This document shows positions 28,525-38,910 of a stretch of 64,000 bases of DNA, piece after piece. The stretch is from Polaromonas sp. (GTDB lineage Bacteria; Pseudomonadota; Gammaproteobacteria; Burkholderiales; Burkholderiaceae_C). The notes beneath the pieces are model-generated. The model made no database searches. It worked only from the letters and a program-made list of their open reading frames with translations, and was not told the DNA's origin. Both the position numbers and the translations under genes were made by a program. Each line of letters opens with the position of its first letter. Within the stretch, counting starts at the first letter, position 1. The stretch is from NCBI GenBank assembly GCA_030655515.1, contig JAURVI010000035.1, forward strand, positions 1-64,000. Direction: 5' to 3'.

Positions 28525-29478
28525 ATGGAATTTTTCAAAATCCACAAAGACATTCCGTTCATGCGGCATGCCCTGGTCTTCAATGTGATTTCATTCACGA
28601 CCTTTGTGCTGGCCGTGTTTTTCCTGTTCTCGCGCGGCCTGCACCTGTCGGTGGAGTTCACCGGCGGCACGGTGATGGAGGTGAGTTATTCGCAGCCTGC
28701 CGATGTTGCAAAGATTCGCGGCACCGTGTCCGGCCTGGGTTTTACCGATGCGCAGGTGCAAAATTTCGGGACGGCGCGCGATGTGATGATCCGCCTGCCC
28801 GCGCAGAAAGGCGTGACCACCGCCCAGCAAAGCGACAAGGTGATGGCGGCACTGAAAGCCGGCGATCCCCAGGTCGCCTTGCGGCGGACCGAGTTTGTTG
28901 GGCCCCAGGTCGGCGAAGAGCTGGCGCAGGATGGCCTGAAGGCGCTGGCCATGGTGGTGGTCGGCATCATGATTTACCTGGCCTTGCGCTTTGAGTGGAA
29001 ATACGCGGTCGCAGCCATCATTGCCAATTTGCATGATGTGGTGATCATTCTCGGGTTTTTTGCATTTTTCCAGTGGGAGTTTTCGCTTGCAGTACTGGCC
29101 GCCGTGCTGGCCGTGCTGGGTTACTCGGTCAATGAGTCGGTGGTTATTTTCGACCGTATCCGTGAAAATTTTCGCCGTTACCGGAAGATGGATACCGTGC
29201 AGATCATCGACAACGCGATCACGTCCACCATCAGCCGCACCATCATCACCCATGGTTCCACGCAAATCATGGTGCTGTCGATGTTGCTGTTCGGCGGGCC
29301 GACGCTGTTTTATTTTGCGCTGGCGCTGACCATCGGCATCCTGTTCGGTATCTACTCCTCGGTGTTTGTGGCCGCCGCCATCGCGATGTGGCTGGGCATC
29401 AAACGGGAAGATCTGATCAAGCCGTCGGGTAAAAAGGAAGAAGACCCGAACGATCCGAACGCCGGAGCCACGGTGTAG
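28525..29478 (+). CDS. secF: Protein translocase subunit SecF
   Basis: 317 residues, six predicted membrane segments. It has the SecF signature 'VEFTGGTVMEVSYSQP' after helix 1 and the conserved RND motif 'LGYSVNESVVIFDRIRENFR'. The C-terminal tail is rich in Lys/Glu/Asp/Asn and cytoplasmic. Third gene of yajC-secD-secF. A GAAGAGAAG ribosome site precedes the ATG. Confidence 0.97.
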   Translation: MEFFKIHKDIPFMRHALVFNVISFTTFVLAVFFLFSRGLHLSVEFTGGTVMEVSYSQPADVAKIRGTVSGLGFTDAQVQNFGTARDVMIRLPAQKGVTTAQQSDKVMAALKAGDPQVALRRTEFVGPQVGEELAQDGLKALAMVVVGIMIYLALRFEWKYAVAAIIANLHDVVIILGFFAFFQWEFSLAVLAAVLAVLGYSVNESVVIFDRIRENFRRYRKMDTVQIIDNAITSTISRTIITHGSTQIMVLSMLLFGGPTLFYFALALTIGILFGIYSSVFVAAAIAMWLGIKREDLIKPSGKKEEDPNDPNAGATV

Positions 29479-29503
29479 GCATCCGGCAACAACATACACG
29501 GTC

Positions 29504-31909
29504 GTGGCTGCAAACAACAAAAAAGCCCTTCTCCTTGCCGGGCAGGCGCGCGAACTGTTTGTCGGCCACGCCGCGCGCATCATGCCCGAGCTGGCCAGCG
29601 GCATCAAGCTCAGGCTGTCCTCCCTGATGGATCAAGGCGGCAATGTACACGAAGCGCAGGAGCGCCGCGACGCCTGGCAGTCTTTTCAGGAGAACGGCGC
29701 GATCTGGGTCAATGCCACGATCAACGCCTGGAAGAGGGCGCTGAACCCGCCTGTCGCCACGGCCGCCCTGACGCTGGACAGCGGGACATTCGAGCTGATG
29801 GGCAACGAGGTGATGGAAAACAAAATCCTGGCCTCGCGCCTGGCCTTGCGCCTGCTCGACAGCGCCAGTTGGGAGCTCAACGATTTGCGCTTGCGGATAC
29901 AGGGCCTGGAAGGTGTTTCCGAGCTGGCCAAGGGCGACATACTTCGCCCCGAGGTCCTGTCGCAAAACCTGGTGGAGCAATGGACGCTGACCCCCTTGTC
30001 TCGCGAATTATGGCTTTCGGTGCAGGACCTGATCCAGCAGCAATTGACCGAGCACCTTCTGAAGTCCTACCTCGCAGCCAACGAATTCCTGATCAAGGAA
30101 AACGTCATGGTGGACATTGATTTGCGAGCCCTTGTCAAACGCACACCGTCCGCGGCAAACCCTGCACAGGCGGGCAGCAAACCCAGGCCGCCAAGCAGCC
30201 AGGCCGCCTCGCCGGCCGGCCCGGCTGTGGGCGGGGGTGCGGGCGGCTTCGGTCCGGGTGGCGCCGGTGGAGGCTCTGGAAGTGCTTCAGGCACACGCGG
30301 CGGCCCCGCCGATGCTGGCCGCGAGGCAGGACGTGCGGACGCTGCCGCGGCGAGGAATGCGATCTACGACGAGACCCGCATGCAAACGGGCACCTCACCG
30401 CTGGCCCGAGCGCGCATGCGGGCGCAGGGCGTGATGGGGCATCTCAAGCGCCTGCTGTCGGACCAGGCCGTTGATTTTGACGCCACCCATGTCAACGCGC
30501 CTTCGCCTCAACTGGCGCAGGCCTTGTCCAGAATGCAACCCGGCGCAGCCGGTGCCGGCAATGCGTTCGAAGGCACGAGGGTTGACGATGCGTCCGGCCA
30601 GGTGTATGGCGCCGCCCAGGTCGAGCAGGCTGCAGGCGCCTTGCGGCAGCGCACCAGTGCGCTGAAACAGGCCGCATCCACCTCCAGCGAAAAGGCCACC
30701 ATTGAAATTGTGGCGCTGATGTTCCAGAGCATCCTGGCGGAAGACCGCATTCCGCCCGCCATGCGGGTGTGGTTCGCCCGCCTGCAGATGCCGGTGCTGC
30801 GTGTGGCGATTTCCGAACCCGAGTTTTTCGGTTCCTTGCAGCATCCGGCACGCCGGCTGATCGACCGCATGGGCTCGTGTGCGCTGGGCTTTGATGTGAC
30901 CGTATCCGGCAGCGCACTGGAAATTGAAATCAAACGTGTGGTGCAGGTGATCGAGCAGTACCCGGAGACCGGCAGGCGGGTATTCCAACTGGTGTATGAC
31001 GAGTTCCAGAAGTTCCTTTCCAGATTTCTTTCAGAACAGGGCAGCGCTGCGCGGGTGGTGTCGGTGGCCCAACAGCTTGAGCAAAAAGAAACCATGGTCA
31101 TCCAGTACACGATTGAGATGCGCCGCATGCTCAACGACATGCCGGTGCGCGAAGAGATCCGCGAATTCCTGTTCAAGATATGGGCTGAAGTGCTGGCCAT
31201 CGCGGCCATGAAAAACGGGCCCCAGCATAAGGACACGATCACGTTCAAGCAGACCGCAGCCGATCTGGTTTGGGCCGCCAGCGCCAAACCCAACCGCAAT
31301 GACAGGGCGCGGGTGATTGCCGACTTGCCCAAGATGCTGCACTTGCTGCGATTGGGCATGACCATGCTGGGCATGGCAACGCCGGTGCAGGATCAGCACC
31401 TCAAAATCATCAGCGATACGCTGGCTGACGCCTTCATGTCCAAGACCGACGCCATTTCACCCGATCGCATTGCAGAGATGGCCAAGCGGCTGGTGAATCT
31501 GGAAGACTACCTGTCGGATGAGGATGTCGGCGACCTGCCGCTGGACACCGACAATCTGGTCATGATGATCGGCATTGATGCCTCCGATATCGAGGTCATT
31601 GCCGATGGCGGCAGCCAGCCGAGCGAAGCCATGCGAGCCTGGGCGCAGGAGCTGCAGCTCGGCGCCTGGTTCAGCCTGGACCACAATGGCAAGGTCAGTC
31701 ACGTCCAGTTCGCCTGGCGCAGTGAGCGCAAGCAGTTGCATTTGTTTGCGTCGGCCGATGGCCGGAATTTCCTGATTCAGGCGCGCCGCCTGGCCGCCTA
31801 CTTGCAGGCGGGCTTGCTGGTGCCCACCGAAGACGAAGCACTCACGGTGCGTGCCACCCGCGATGCGTTGGCCAAGCTCGATGCGAATCCGGAGCGTTTG
31901 TTGGGCTAA
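29504..31909 (+). CDS. DUF1631 family protein
   Basis: About 801 residues, mostly helical and soluble, without signal peptide. The DUF1631 pattern is recognisable at the N terminus ('HAARIMPELASGIKLRLSSL'), and in the middle at about residues 440-560 ('PAMRVWFARLQMPVLRVAIS', 'HPARRLIDRMG'). A glycine/proline/alanine-rich linker at residues 205-275 separates the two parts. Function unknown; the family is confined mainly to beta- and gammaproteobacteria. GTG 29504 is the earliest plausible start, but ATG 29582 is an alternative. It overlaps the convergent smg gene by 4 bp. Confidence 0.8.
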   Translation: MAANNKKALLLAGQARELFVGHAARIMPELASGIKLRLSSLMDQGGNVHEAQERRDAWQSFQENGAIWVNATINAWKRALNPPVATAALTLDSGTFELMGNEVMENKILASRLALRLLDSASWELNDLRLRIQGLEGVSELAKGDILRPEVLSQNLVEQWTLTPLSRELWLSVQDLIQQQLTEHLLKSYLAANEFLIKENVMVDIDLRALVKRTPSAANPAQAGSKPRPPSSQAASPAGPAVGGGAGGFGPGGAGGGSGSASGTRGGPADAGREAGRADAAAARNAIYDETRMQTGTSPLARARMRAQGVMGHLKRLLSDQAVDFDATHVNAPSPQLAQALSRMQPGAAGAGNAFEGTRVDDASGQVYGAAQVEQAAGALRQRTSALKQAASTSSEKATIEIVALMFQSILAEDRIPPAMRVWFARLQMPVLRVAISEPEFFGSLQHPARRLIDRMGSCALGFDVTVSGSALEIEIKRVVQVIEQYPETGRRVFQLVYDEFQKFLSRFLSEQGSAARVVSVAQQLEQKETMVIQYTIEMRRMLNDMPVREEIREFLFKIWAEVLAIAAMKNGPQHKDTITFKQTAADLVWAASAKPNRNDRARVIADLPKMLHLLRLGMTMLGMATPVQDQHLKIISDTLADAFMSKTDAISPDRIAEMAKRLVNLEDYLSDEDVGDLPLDTDNLVMMIGIDASDIEVIADGGSQPSEAMRAWAQELQLGAWFSLDHNGKVSHVQFAWRSERKQLHLFASADGRNFLIQARRLAAYLQAGLLVPTEDEALTVRATRDALAKLDANPERLLG

Positions 31910-32403
31910 TGCGCTACGCGGAACTCGGCGTCGTCGCAGAGTTCGTCCAGTACCAGGGCATCGGGCTCTTCGCCAAAGCGCCAGTAGACCATCAGCACAA
32001 TGATTTTCAGGTCATCCAGCGCCAGCGGATCGCCCGGCGAGGCCATGGCCCGGTCAATGACAATTTCCCGCATGGGCGGCGGCAACACACCGGAAGATTC
32101 CAGAAAACTCACGAAACCCAGGGTTTGCGCGCCCAGGTGTTCCTGCTCTGCCACCGAGTAGACGCGCAGGCTGCCGGCGGACTGGGTCCGGAAGCCGGGC
32201 GGGGCGCTTGCCGCTGACCCGGAGGGCGGGCCGATCCGGGTGTTTTGCGCGGCGATGTTCAGGCCGTTGAGCCAGGCCAGCGCGGCCTGGATTTCTTCCG
32301 CTTCAAACCCGACCGCGGTGAGTTTGCGGCTCAAGTGGGGCAACTCGGGGCAAGCGTCTGCCTGCCAATAATTTTCGTAAACGTACACCAGCACTTCAAA
32401 CAT
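31906..32403 (-). CDS. smg: Smg family protein (DUF494)
   Basis: 165 residues starting 'MFEVLVYVYENYW', the conserved opening of Smg/DUF494. The C terminus has 'LDDLKIIVLMVYWRFGEEPD'. The central part (residues 55-80) is an extended Gly/Ala/Ser-rich insertion. Function is unknown; the gene sits next to dprA in many proteobacteria, as here. A longer reading to 32526 is a GC-rich artefact. Confidence 0.92.
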   Translation of the reverse strand: MFEVLVYVYENYWQADACPELPHLSRKLTAVGFEAEEIQAALAWLNGLNIAAQNTRIGPPSGSAASAPPGFRTQSAGSLRVYSVAEQEHLGAQTLGFVSFLESSGVLPPPMREIVIDRAMASPGDPLALDDLKIIVLMVYWRFGEEPDALVLDELCDDAEFRVAH

Positions 32404-32461
32404 GTGCCCAATATAACGCAGATACGGCCGGCTGCGGCTGCGCCCCCTGATGCCCCCCGGT

Positions 32462-33583
32462 TCAGCCGCAGGCCATGCGCTGAAACAGCCCGCCCGGCAG
32501 CCTGGCGACCTCGCCCGCCATTTCAAGCGTCAGCAATTGCGCCTGCAACGGGGCCGTTTCCAGCCCGGTGCGTGCCTGCAGCGCGTCCAGACTGACCGCA
32601 TCGAACCCCATCGCTGACAATAGAGGGGGTTCGGCCGGCGCCGCATCTGCCCCCGTGCTGGCGGTGGGTTTTGCAGCGGCATAAGGTCGTTTCAGCTCTT
32701 CCAGCACATCCTGTGCCGACTCCACCAGCTTGGCGCCTTGCTTGATCAGCGCGTGGCAGCCACGCGACTGCGGCGCGTGGATGGAGCCGGGAATGGCAAA
32801 CACGTCTTTGCCCTGTTCGGCGGCCAGGCGTGCGGTAATCAGCGAGCCCGACTTCAGCGCGGCTTCGACCACCAGGGTGCCTTGCGACAACCCGGAGATG
32901 AGGCGGTTGCGCTTGGGGAAATTGCTCGTCAGCGGCGGTGTGCCCAGAGGGAACTCGCTGATGATCAGGCCTTGTTGTGCAATGCGGTGGGCCAGGTCCA
33001 GGTGTTGTTTCGGATACACCCGGTCCAGCCCGGTACCGACGACGGCCAGGGTTGTTCCGCCGCCCAGCAGCGCGCCGTCGTGCGCGGCGCCGTCCACCCC
33101 CAGCGCCAATCCCGAAACCACACAGAGACCGGCACCGCCGAAAACCCTGGCAAATTGCCGGGCATTGGCCTCGCCTTGCGGTGTGGGGTTGCGGCTGCCG
33201 ACGATGGCGAGATAAAGCGCTCGGTCTTCAGTCGCCGCTTGTGCCCATGGATCGAGCGTGCCGAGCATATAAAGCATGGAAGGCGGGTCTTCGATGTCGA
33301 GCAGCGCTGCCGGATACCCGGCATCGCCCAGCGTCACAATGCGCCGGTTGTCGGCGGCTTGCAGCCAGTCCAGCGTGGTCTGCAACTGGGCGGCCAGTGC
33401 TTTGGGCTCGGTCTGCAGGGCGTCGGCCAGCCGTTCGGAGCCGAGCTGGCGCAGCGTGGCTGCACTTTGCTCAAAAATGGCTTGCGCCGAACCGAAAGCG
33501 GCCAGCAGTTTGCGCGCGGTTTCGTTGCCGACACCCGGCGTCAGCGACAGGCGCAGCCAGGCGCCGAGTTCATCTGCTTCCAC
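32462..33583 (-). CDS. dprA: DNA-processing protein DprA
   Basis: 373 residues. An N-terminal SAM-like region ('LRLSLTPGVGNETARKLLAA') is followed by the Rossmann-like DprA core with 'LAIVGSRNPTPQGEANAR', 'CVVSGLALGVDGAAHDGAL' and 'FPKRNRLISGLSQGTLVVEA'. The C-terminal winged-helix domain (DUF4096-like) is at residues 315-370. DprA binds incoming single-stranded DNA and loads RecA during natural transformation. It lies between smg and the LysM gene in the usual order. With comM elsewhere in the window it hints at competence capacity. Confidence 0.95.
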   Translation of the reverse strand: MEADELGAWLRLSLTPGVGNETARKLLAAFGSAQAIFEQSAATLRQLGSERLADALQTEPKALAAQLQTTLDWLQAADNRRIVTLGDAGYPAALLDIEDPPSMLYMLGTLDPWAQAATEDRALYLAIVGSRNPTPQGEANARQFARVFGGAGLCVVSGLALGVDGAAHDGALLGGGTTLAVVGTGLDRVYPKQHLDLAHRIAQQGLIISEFPLGTPPLTSNFPKRNRLISGLSQGTLVVEAALKSGSLITARLAAEQGKDVFAIPGSIHAPQSRGCHALIKQGAKLVESAQDVLEELKRPYAAAKPTASTGADAAPAEPPLLSAMGFDAVSLDALQARTGLETAPLQAQLLTLEMAGEVARLPGGLFQRMACG

Positions 33584-33603
33584 GGATCGGCCGGCAGCAA
33601 GCG

Positions 33604-34821
33604 TCAGTTGGGATTGACGAAGCGGTCGCCTACTTTCACGCCGTCGCTGACTTGCAGCACCAGGGCGTAAGAAAGCTTGTCAAACGTGCGGAAGACAATC
33701 AGCAAACCATTGCGTTCGTTGGGCAGCCGGATTTGTGTTCTGGGCGAGTCGGTGCGGTCGGTGATTCGTTCACCGCTTTGCAAAATGGCCATCACATGGC
33801 CCCGCTCCAGGCCATCCTTGCTGCCGCGGTTGATCACGACCACTTGATTTCCGGTTGCATACCTTACCGCGCTGCCGTAAATCGAGACAATCTGCCCTTC
33901 GATCTGGGTGACCGGTGCGCGCGGCACGTAATTCAGAAGTTCACGCGGCGGCTCTGGCACCAGCCGGTCGCCGACCCGCATTTCTTCCTTGGCCACCACG
34001 ATGTTGATCGTGGCCGGGACGTTTTCATTCGTGATATTGCCGTCTTTGTCCGTGACGCCGCTGGTCGATTCGCCGCGAACCAGCTCGGCTTTGCCGACAA
34101 ACTGGGCTTCATAGCCCAACACTTCACCGGTGCCGGGGTCTTTCAGCGGCGTGGCATTGCGGAAAACGCGGTAGTTCACCGGCTCCCCTTTGGCATCGCT
34201 GAGGGGCTTGCCGCTGTCCTTGCTGGAGTAGACGCCACGCGCATAGGCGCGGTCACCGCGGCTTAGCAAAACCCGGCCTTCCTGGGCGGCCACAATGCGC
34301 GGCGCCGCGGCAAACACGGCCTCGTCCACGATCAGGGCTTCTGCCAGGAAGGGTTCGACCACCTGCGGCGACAAGGTGGGGATGGCTGCATCGGCCAGCG
34401 ATTCGTATCGGGTGCGCGGAGAAACCCGCACGGTGCCGGGCGGCCCGTCGCTGGCGGCGGACTGGCGTGTCCGCAAGGTGGCGCGTCCGTTGGACTTGTC
34501 CAGAGACAACTGCTGGCCAGGGTAAATGCGATGCGGGTTACGAATGTCCTGCAGATTCATGCCCCACAACTCGGGCCAGCGCCACGGGCTTTTCAAAAAC
34601 ACCCCCGATATGGCCCACAAGGTGTCACCGCGCTTGACGGTATAGTCATCGGGCGCGTTGGGCGCCAGCTCACTCAAGGGCACGCCGGCTTGGGCCACCT
34701 GGCTGGCCGTGGCTTTCTGGCTGGCCGTGATGGGAGAATTCTGCGCGTGCAATCCCGCTGTTGACGCCAGCAGGGCCACGGCTATTGAAATTTGACTGAA
34801 ACGACCAAAAATAGTTTGCAT
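33604..34821 (-). CDS. LysM-domain exported protein
   Basis: 405 residues with a clear signal peptide ('ISIAVALLASTAGLHAQ'). One LysM domain follows at residues 59-108 ('YTVKRGDTLWAISGVFLKSP' and 'NPHRIYPGQQLSLDK'). The rest is a long beta-rich region with 'ATGNQVVVINRGSKDGLERG' near the C terminus. It probably binds peptidoglycan in the periplasm. It is 20 bp upstream of dprA in the same direction and divergent from def, a conserved arrangement in Burkholderiales. Confidence 0.9.
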   Translation of the reverse strand: MQTIFGRFSQISIAVALLASTAGLHAQNSPITASQKATASQVAQAGVPLSELAPNAPDDYTVKRGDTLWAISGVFLKSPWRWPELWGMNLQDIRNPHRIYPGQQLSLDKSNGRATLRTRQSAASDGPPGTVRVSPRTRYESLADAAIPTLSPQVVEPFLAEALIVDEAVFAAAPRIVAAQEGRVLLSRGDRAYARGVYSSKDSGKPLSDAKGEPVNYRVFRNATPLKDPGTGEVLGYEAQFVGKAELVRGESTSGVTDKDGNITNENVPATINIVVAKEEMRVGDRLVPEPPRELLNYVPRAPVTQIEGQIVSIYGSAVRYATGNQVVVINRGSKDGLERGHVMAILQSGERITDRTDSPRTQIRLPNERNGLLIVFRTFDKLSYALVLQVSDGVKVGDRFVNPN

Positions 34822-35010
34822 CTTGAGGCCCTTGGGGCTGGCACGGCTTGGAGTCCCTGGGGACTGTCCGCTGTGTTTTATCTTGATAAATCACTAGCGA
34901 TTTTGTACTTAAGCCCTTGATTACGCAACGAATATGCGATTTTGCGACTGCCGGAATGCTGAAAATTGGCAAAAATTAGCGAAAATAGCGACATCTGATT
35001 GCCTGCCCCC
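34822..35010. promoter_or_regulatory. Divergent promoter region LysM gene / def
   Basis: 189 bp, clearly AT-richer than its surroundings (34880-34990), between two divergent starts. It probably holds both promoters. I could not pick a unique pair of hexamers. Confidence 0.5.
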
Positions 35011-35532
35011 ATGACCCAACTGACCATTCTTCGATACCCCGATCCGCGTTTGCACACCGTGGCCCAGCCCGTCGCAGCGGTGGACGCGCGCATCCGGGCG
35101 CTTGTCGGCGACATGTTGACGACCATGTATGAGGCCCAGGGCATTGGCCTGGCCGCCAGCCAGGTGAATGTGCATGAGCAGTTGGTGGTGATCGATGTCA
35201 GCGAAGGCCGTGACCAGCCGCTGGTGCTGATCAACCCCGAAATTGTCTGGTCCAGTCCCGAGACGCAAGTCAATGACGAAGGCTGCCTGTCGGTGCCCGG
35301 CGTGTACGACGGCGTCGAGCGCGCCAGCGCGATCCGGGTGCAGGCGCTGGACCTGGGCGGAAATTTGCAGACCCATAACGCCGACGGCTTGCTGGCCGTA
35401 TGCATCCAGCACGAGCTGGACCACTTGATGGGCAAGGTGTTTGTCGAGTACCTGTCGCCGCTCAAACGCAATCGCATCAGAAGCAAAATGCTCAAGCAGA
35501 AGAAAGACGACGAGCGCGAAGAGGCACGCTGA
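35011..35532 (+). CDS. def: Peptide deformylase
   Basis: About 173 residues. All three PDF motifs are present: '[14 protein letters not shown]', '[15 protein letters not shown]' (metal Cys) and '[16 protein letters not shown]' (metal His pair with catalytic Glu). It removes the formyl group from nascent proteins, the partner step to fmt just downstream. ATG 35011 is chosen over the upstream TTG 34999, because '[14 protein letters not shown]' is the typical start. Confidence 0.96.
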   Translation: MTQLTILRYPDPRLHTVAQPVAAVDARIRALVGDMLTTMYEAQGIGLAASQVNVHEQLVVIDVSEGRDQPLVLINPEIVWSSPETQVNDEGCLSVPGVYDGVERASAIRVQALDLGGNLQTHNADGLLAVCIQHELDHLMGKVFVEYLSPLKRNRIRSKMLKQKKDDEREEAR

Positions 35533-35596
35533 GCCCTGGTTCAGCTTATTTTTTTCGGGTCATCATCAGTTCTCGGCCATCGGCGAAAATACGCCG

Positions 35597-36559
35597 ATGC
35601 GCATCATTTTTGCCGGTACCCCCGAATTCGCCCGTGTGGCGTTGGCGCAACTCCATGCTGCAGGTTTTGAAATTCCTCTGGTTCTGACTCAGCCTGACCG
35701 CCCGGCCGGGCGCGGCCTGAAGCTGCAAGCGTCACCTGTCAAACAGTTTGCACTGACCAAAGGCCTCCCTGTTGCCCAGCCGCGCAGCCTGCGGCTCGAT
35801 GGCAAATACCCCGACGACGCTGCCGCCGCGCGCGTTGCGATTGAGGCGGCACGGGCCGACGCCATGGTGGTCGCCGCTTATGGCCTGATTCTGCCGCAGT
35901 GGGTGCTGGATATGCCGCGGCTGGGTTGTTTCAACATCCATGCCTCGCTGCTGCCGCGCTGGCGCGGGGCGGCGCCCATCCACCGCGCGATCGAAGCGGG
36001 CGACCTGCAGACCGGTGTCACCATCATGCAGATGGATGCCGGATTGGACACGGGCGACATGCTGCTGGCAGAGGCCCTGCCGATCACGCCACAGGACAGC
36101 ACGGGCCGCCTGCATGACCGGCTGGCGCTGCTGGGCGGGCGCTTGATCGTCGAGGCGCTGGAGCTGGCGGCCTGCGGCGGCTTGCGGCCGGTCAAGCAGC
36201 CCGAAACGGGTGTGCGCTATGCCCGCAAGATTGACAAACTGGAGGCGGTGGTCGACTGGACCCAGCCGGCTGAAGTGATTGGCCGACGGATACGGGCCTT
36301 CGACCCATTTCCCGGCGCCCACACCTCGCTCGGCGGCGAAACCATCAAACTCTGGTGTTATGAAATTGAGAGCGACTCGCGCCCGTCCGGTGTGGACTGC
36401 GGCACGATTTTGTCTGTCAATGGGGCCGGTGTGCGCGTCGCCTGCGGCCAGGGCGCGCTGCGCCTGACCGAACTGCAGCGCGCCGGCGGCAAACGCCTGA
36501 ACGTGGCCGACTTCCTGCGCGGCTTCGAGCTCGCACCTGGCATGACTTTTGGAAAGTGA
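35597..36559 (+). CDS. fmt: Methionyl-tRNA formyltransferase
   Basis: 320 residues. The N-terminal formyltransferase domain starts '[16 protein letters not shown]', with the 10-formyl-THF site '[20 protein letters not shown]' and '[12 protein letters not shown]'. The C-terminal OB-like domain follows '[14 protein letters not shown]'. It formylates initiator Met-tRNA. It is 64 bp after def. The ATG lies in the right arm of a 7-bp inverted repeat (ATCGGCG-AAAATA-CGCCGAT, 35579-35598) and there is no Shine-Dalgarno. Confidence 0.96.
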   Translation: MRIIFAGTPEFARVALAQLHAAGFEIPLVLTQPDRPAGRGLKLQASPVKQFALTKGLPVAQPRSLRLDGKYPDDAAAARVAIEAARADAMVVAAYGLILPQWVLDMPRLGCFNIHASLLPRWRGAAPIHRAIEAGDLQTGVTIMQMDAGLDTGDMLLAEALPITPQDSTGRLHDRLALLGGRLIVEALELAACGGLRPVKQPETGVRYARKIDKLEAVVDWTQPAEVIGRRIRAFDPFPGAHTSLGGETIKLWCYEIESDSRPSGVDCGTILSVNGAGVRVACGQGALRLTELQRAGGKRLNVADFLRGFELAPGMTFGK

Positions 36560-36566
36560 GCCTTCA

Positions 36567-37308
36567 GTGTTCCTGCGCTCCTCTCATTACCGCCATCCTG
36601 AATTCCGCCAGGGGACACGCGACATGCTCGCGGCGGCGCCTGGCTTTGCCGCCTGGGGCCTGATGACCGGTGTGACCATGGTCAAGTCCGGCCTGAGCGT
36701 GTGGGAAGCCACGCTGATGACAGTGCTGGTGTATGCCGGTAGCGCACAACTGGCCGCCCTCCCGCTGCTCGTGGCGGGCGCGCCTGTGTGGGTGATCCTG
36801 TTCGCCGCCTTTTGCGTGAACCTGCGCTTCGTGGTGTTCAGTGCCCATCTGCGCGCCTACATGATGCACTTGCCCCGGTGGGAGCGCCTGCTTACCGGTT
36901 TTCTGACCACGGATCTGAGCTATGTCCTGTTCGTGCGGCGCTTTCCTGCACCCGGCCCCGCGCCTCGCGCAGCAGGCCTACCTGGCGGGCAACTGCGGCC
37001 TTGGTTGGGCCAACTGGGTGGCCAGCAGCCTGATCGGCGTGGCCCTGGCCAGCTTCATCCCGACCACCTGGGGCCTGGGGTTTGCCGGCATTCTGGCGCT
37101 GCTCGGCATCTCCTTTTCCTTGACCACCAGCCGCCTGCGTGTCGTTTCGGCAGTCGTCGCCGGTGTGGTCGCCGTGGCGGCCTTTGCCCTGCCGCTCAAG
37201 CTCAATATCCTGGTGGCCATCGCAGCCGCAGTCGCCGTGTGCCTGATGTTTGAAAAGCCGGCCCTGCCGGCCGCGGTCAAGCCCTCCGGCTCAGAAGATA
37301 CCGTATGA
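36567..37308 (+). pseudogene. azlC: AzlC-type branched-chain amino acid exporter subunit, frameshifted
   Basis: The first part, from GTG 36567 ('FLRSSHYRHPEFRQGTRDML', then 'VYAGSAQLAALPLLV' and 'FCVNLRFVVFSAHLR'), is a good AzlC N-terminal half through 'TTDLSYVLFVRRFP' at about 36950. The rest of AzlC ('RLAQQAYLAGNCGLGWANWV' onward) continues in the +1 frame and ends at 37308. The join lies in a C/G-rich run between about 36945 and 36980. A one-base insertion (or two-base loss) explains it, either a real mutation or a sequencing error. The second half overlaps azlD as ATGA, as expected for an intact azlCD operon. Confidence 0.8.
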
Positions 37309-37640
37309 ACAAGACCGATCTCTGGACGGTGTCCACCATTGTCTGCCTGGCGCTGGTGACCGTCATCACGCGCGCCTTCTTTTTCCTTTCCAGCAAACCC
37401 TGGACACTGCCCGCCTGGGCCCGGCGCGGCCTGGACTATGCACCGATTGCCGCGCTGGCGGCCGTCATCCTGCCCGAAATCGTCATGACGCAAGGCCACC
37501 TCATCAGCACCTGGCAAGACGCGCGGCTGTTCGGGGCGGTGGCGGGCGCCGCCTGGTTTTTCTGGCGCAAAGGTGTGCTCGGCACCATTGTTGCCGGCAT
37601 GGCCGTCTATTTGCCCTTGCATCTCGGATGGGGCTGGTAA
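37305..37640 (+). CDS. azlD: AzlD-type branched-chain amino acid transport protein
   Basis: 111 residues with about four hydrophobic segments. The AzlD pattern is clear: '[20 protein letters not shown]', '[20 protein letters not shown]' and a C-terminal '[19 protein letters not shown]'. AzlC and AzlD together form an exporter. If the azlC frameshift is real, this subunit is orphaned. The start overlaps the azlC stop. Confidence 0.9.
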   Translation: MNKTDLWTVSTIVCLALVTVITRAFFFLSSKPWTLPAWARRGLDYAPIAALAAVILPEIVMTQGHLISTWQDARLFGAVAGAAWFFWRKGVLGTIVAGMAVYLPLHLGWGW

Positions 37641-37716
37641 GGGCGATAGCCTCCCAGGCCGCTTCTACAATGGCCGCCACCTCACCGACAACTTCCCGCC
37701 ATCTTTACGAGCTTTC

Positions 37717-38910
37717 ATGAAATTCATCCGCTTCTCCGATCTCTGCGCCCAGGGCCTTGTCAAGGGCCGGCGCGTGTTCATCCGCGCCGACCTCAATGTG
37801 CCGCAGGACGACGCCGGCCGCATCACCGAAGACACCCGTATCCGCGCCTCGATTCCCTGCATCCGGATGGCGCTGGACGCCGGGGCCGCGGTGATGGTGA
37901 CTTCGCACCTGGGCCGCCCGACCGAAGGGCAGTTCAGACCCGAAGATTCCCTGGCCCCGGTGGCCAAACGCCTGGGCGAGCTGATGCAGCGCGAGGTGCC
38001 GCTGCTGGCCGGTTGGGTGGACGGCGTTGCCGTGCAGCCCGGCCAGCTCGTGCTGCTGGAAAACTGCCGCATCAACCCCGGCGAGAAGAAGAACGACGCG
38101 GCGCTGGCCCGCAAAATGGCCGCGCTTTGCGATATTTTCGTGCATGACGCCTTTGGCACCGCACACCGCGCCGAGGCTTCGACCTACGGCATTGCGCAGT
38201 TCGCCAAAACGGCTTGCGCCGGTCCCTTGCTGGCGGCGGAAATGGACGCCATCGCCAAAGCGCTGGCCAACCCGAAGCGCCCGCTGGTGGCGATTGTCGC
38301 CGGCAGCAAGGTGTCGACCAAGCTGACCATCCTCAAAAGCCTGGCCGGCAAGGTGGACCAACTGATTGTGGGCGGCGGCATTGCCAACACCTTCATGCTG
38401 GCCGGCGGCTTGGGCATCGGCAAGAGCCTGGCCGAGCGGGAACTGCTGGGCGAGGCCAAAGCGGTCATGGCGGCGATGAAGGCGCGTGGCGCCGAAGTGC
38501 CGATTCCCACCGACGTGGTCACCGCCAAAGAGTTCAAGGCCGATGCGAGCGCCGTCGTCAAAGCCGCCACCGAGGTGGCGGACGACGACCTGATTTTGGA
38601 CATCGGGCCGCAAACGGCAAAAAAACTCGCCGAGCAACTGATGGCCGCAGGCACCATTGTCTGGAACGGCCCGGTCGGTGTGTTCGAGTTTGCCGCCTTC
38701 GAAGGCGGCACCAAAACCATCGCCAGAGCCATTGCCGCCAGCCAAGCCTTCAGCATCGCCGGCGGCGGCGACACGCTGGCGGCCATCGCCAAGTACGGCA
38801 TTGAAAAAGACGTGGGTTACATCTCCACTGGCGGCGGCGCTTTTCTGGAAGTGCTCGAAGGCAAGACCTTGCCGGCGTTCGAGATTCTCGCGAAACGGGC
38901 CGCAGCGTAG
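37717..38910 (+). CDS. pgk: Phosphoglycerate kinase
   Basis: 397 residues. Conserved blocks are '[20 protein letters not shown]', '[13 protein letters not shown]', '[20 protein letters not shown]', '[11 protein letters not shown]', '[15 protein letters not shown]' and '[10 protein letters not shown]' near the nucleotide site. It interconverts 1,3-bisphosphoglycerate and 3-phosphoglycerate. ATG 37717 ('MKFIRFSDL') is chosen; the longer frame runs into azlD. First of three glycolysis/gluconeogenesis genes in a row (pgk, pyk, fba). Confidence 0.97.
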   Translation: MKFIRFSDLCAQGLVKGRRVFIRADLNVPQDDAGRITEDTRIRASIPCIRMALDAGAAVMVTSHLGRPTEGQFRPEDSLAPVAKRLGELMQREVPLLAGWVDGVAVQPGQLVLLENCRINPGEKKNDAALARKMAALCDIFVHDAFGTAHRAEASTYGIAQFAKTACAGPLLAAEMDAIAKALANPKRPLVAIVAGSKVSTKLTILKSLAGKVDQLIVGGGIANTFMLAGGLGIGKSLAERELLGEAKAVMAAMKARGAEVPIPTDVVTAKEFKADASAVVKAATEVADDDLILDIGPQTAKKLAEQLMAAGTIVWNGPVGVFEFAAFEGGTKTIARAIAASQAFSIAGGGDTLAAIAKYGIEKDVGYISTGGGAFLEVLEGKTLPAFEILAKRAAA

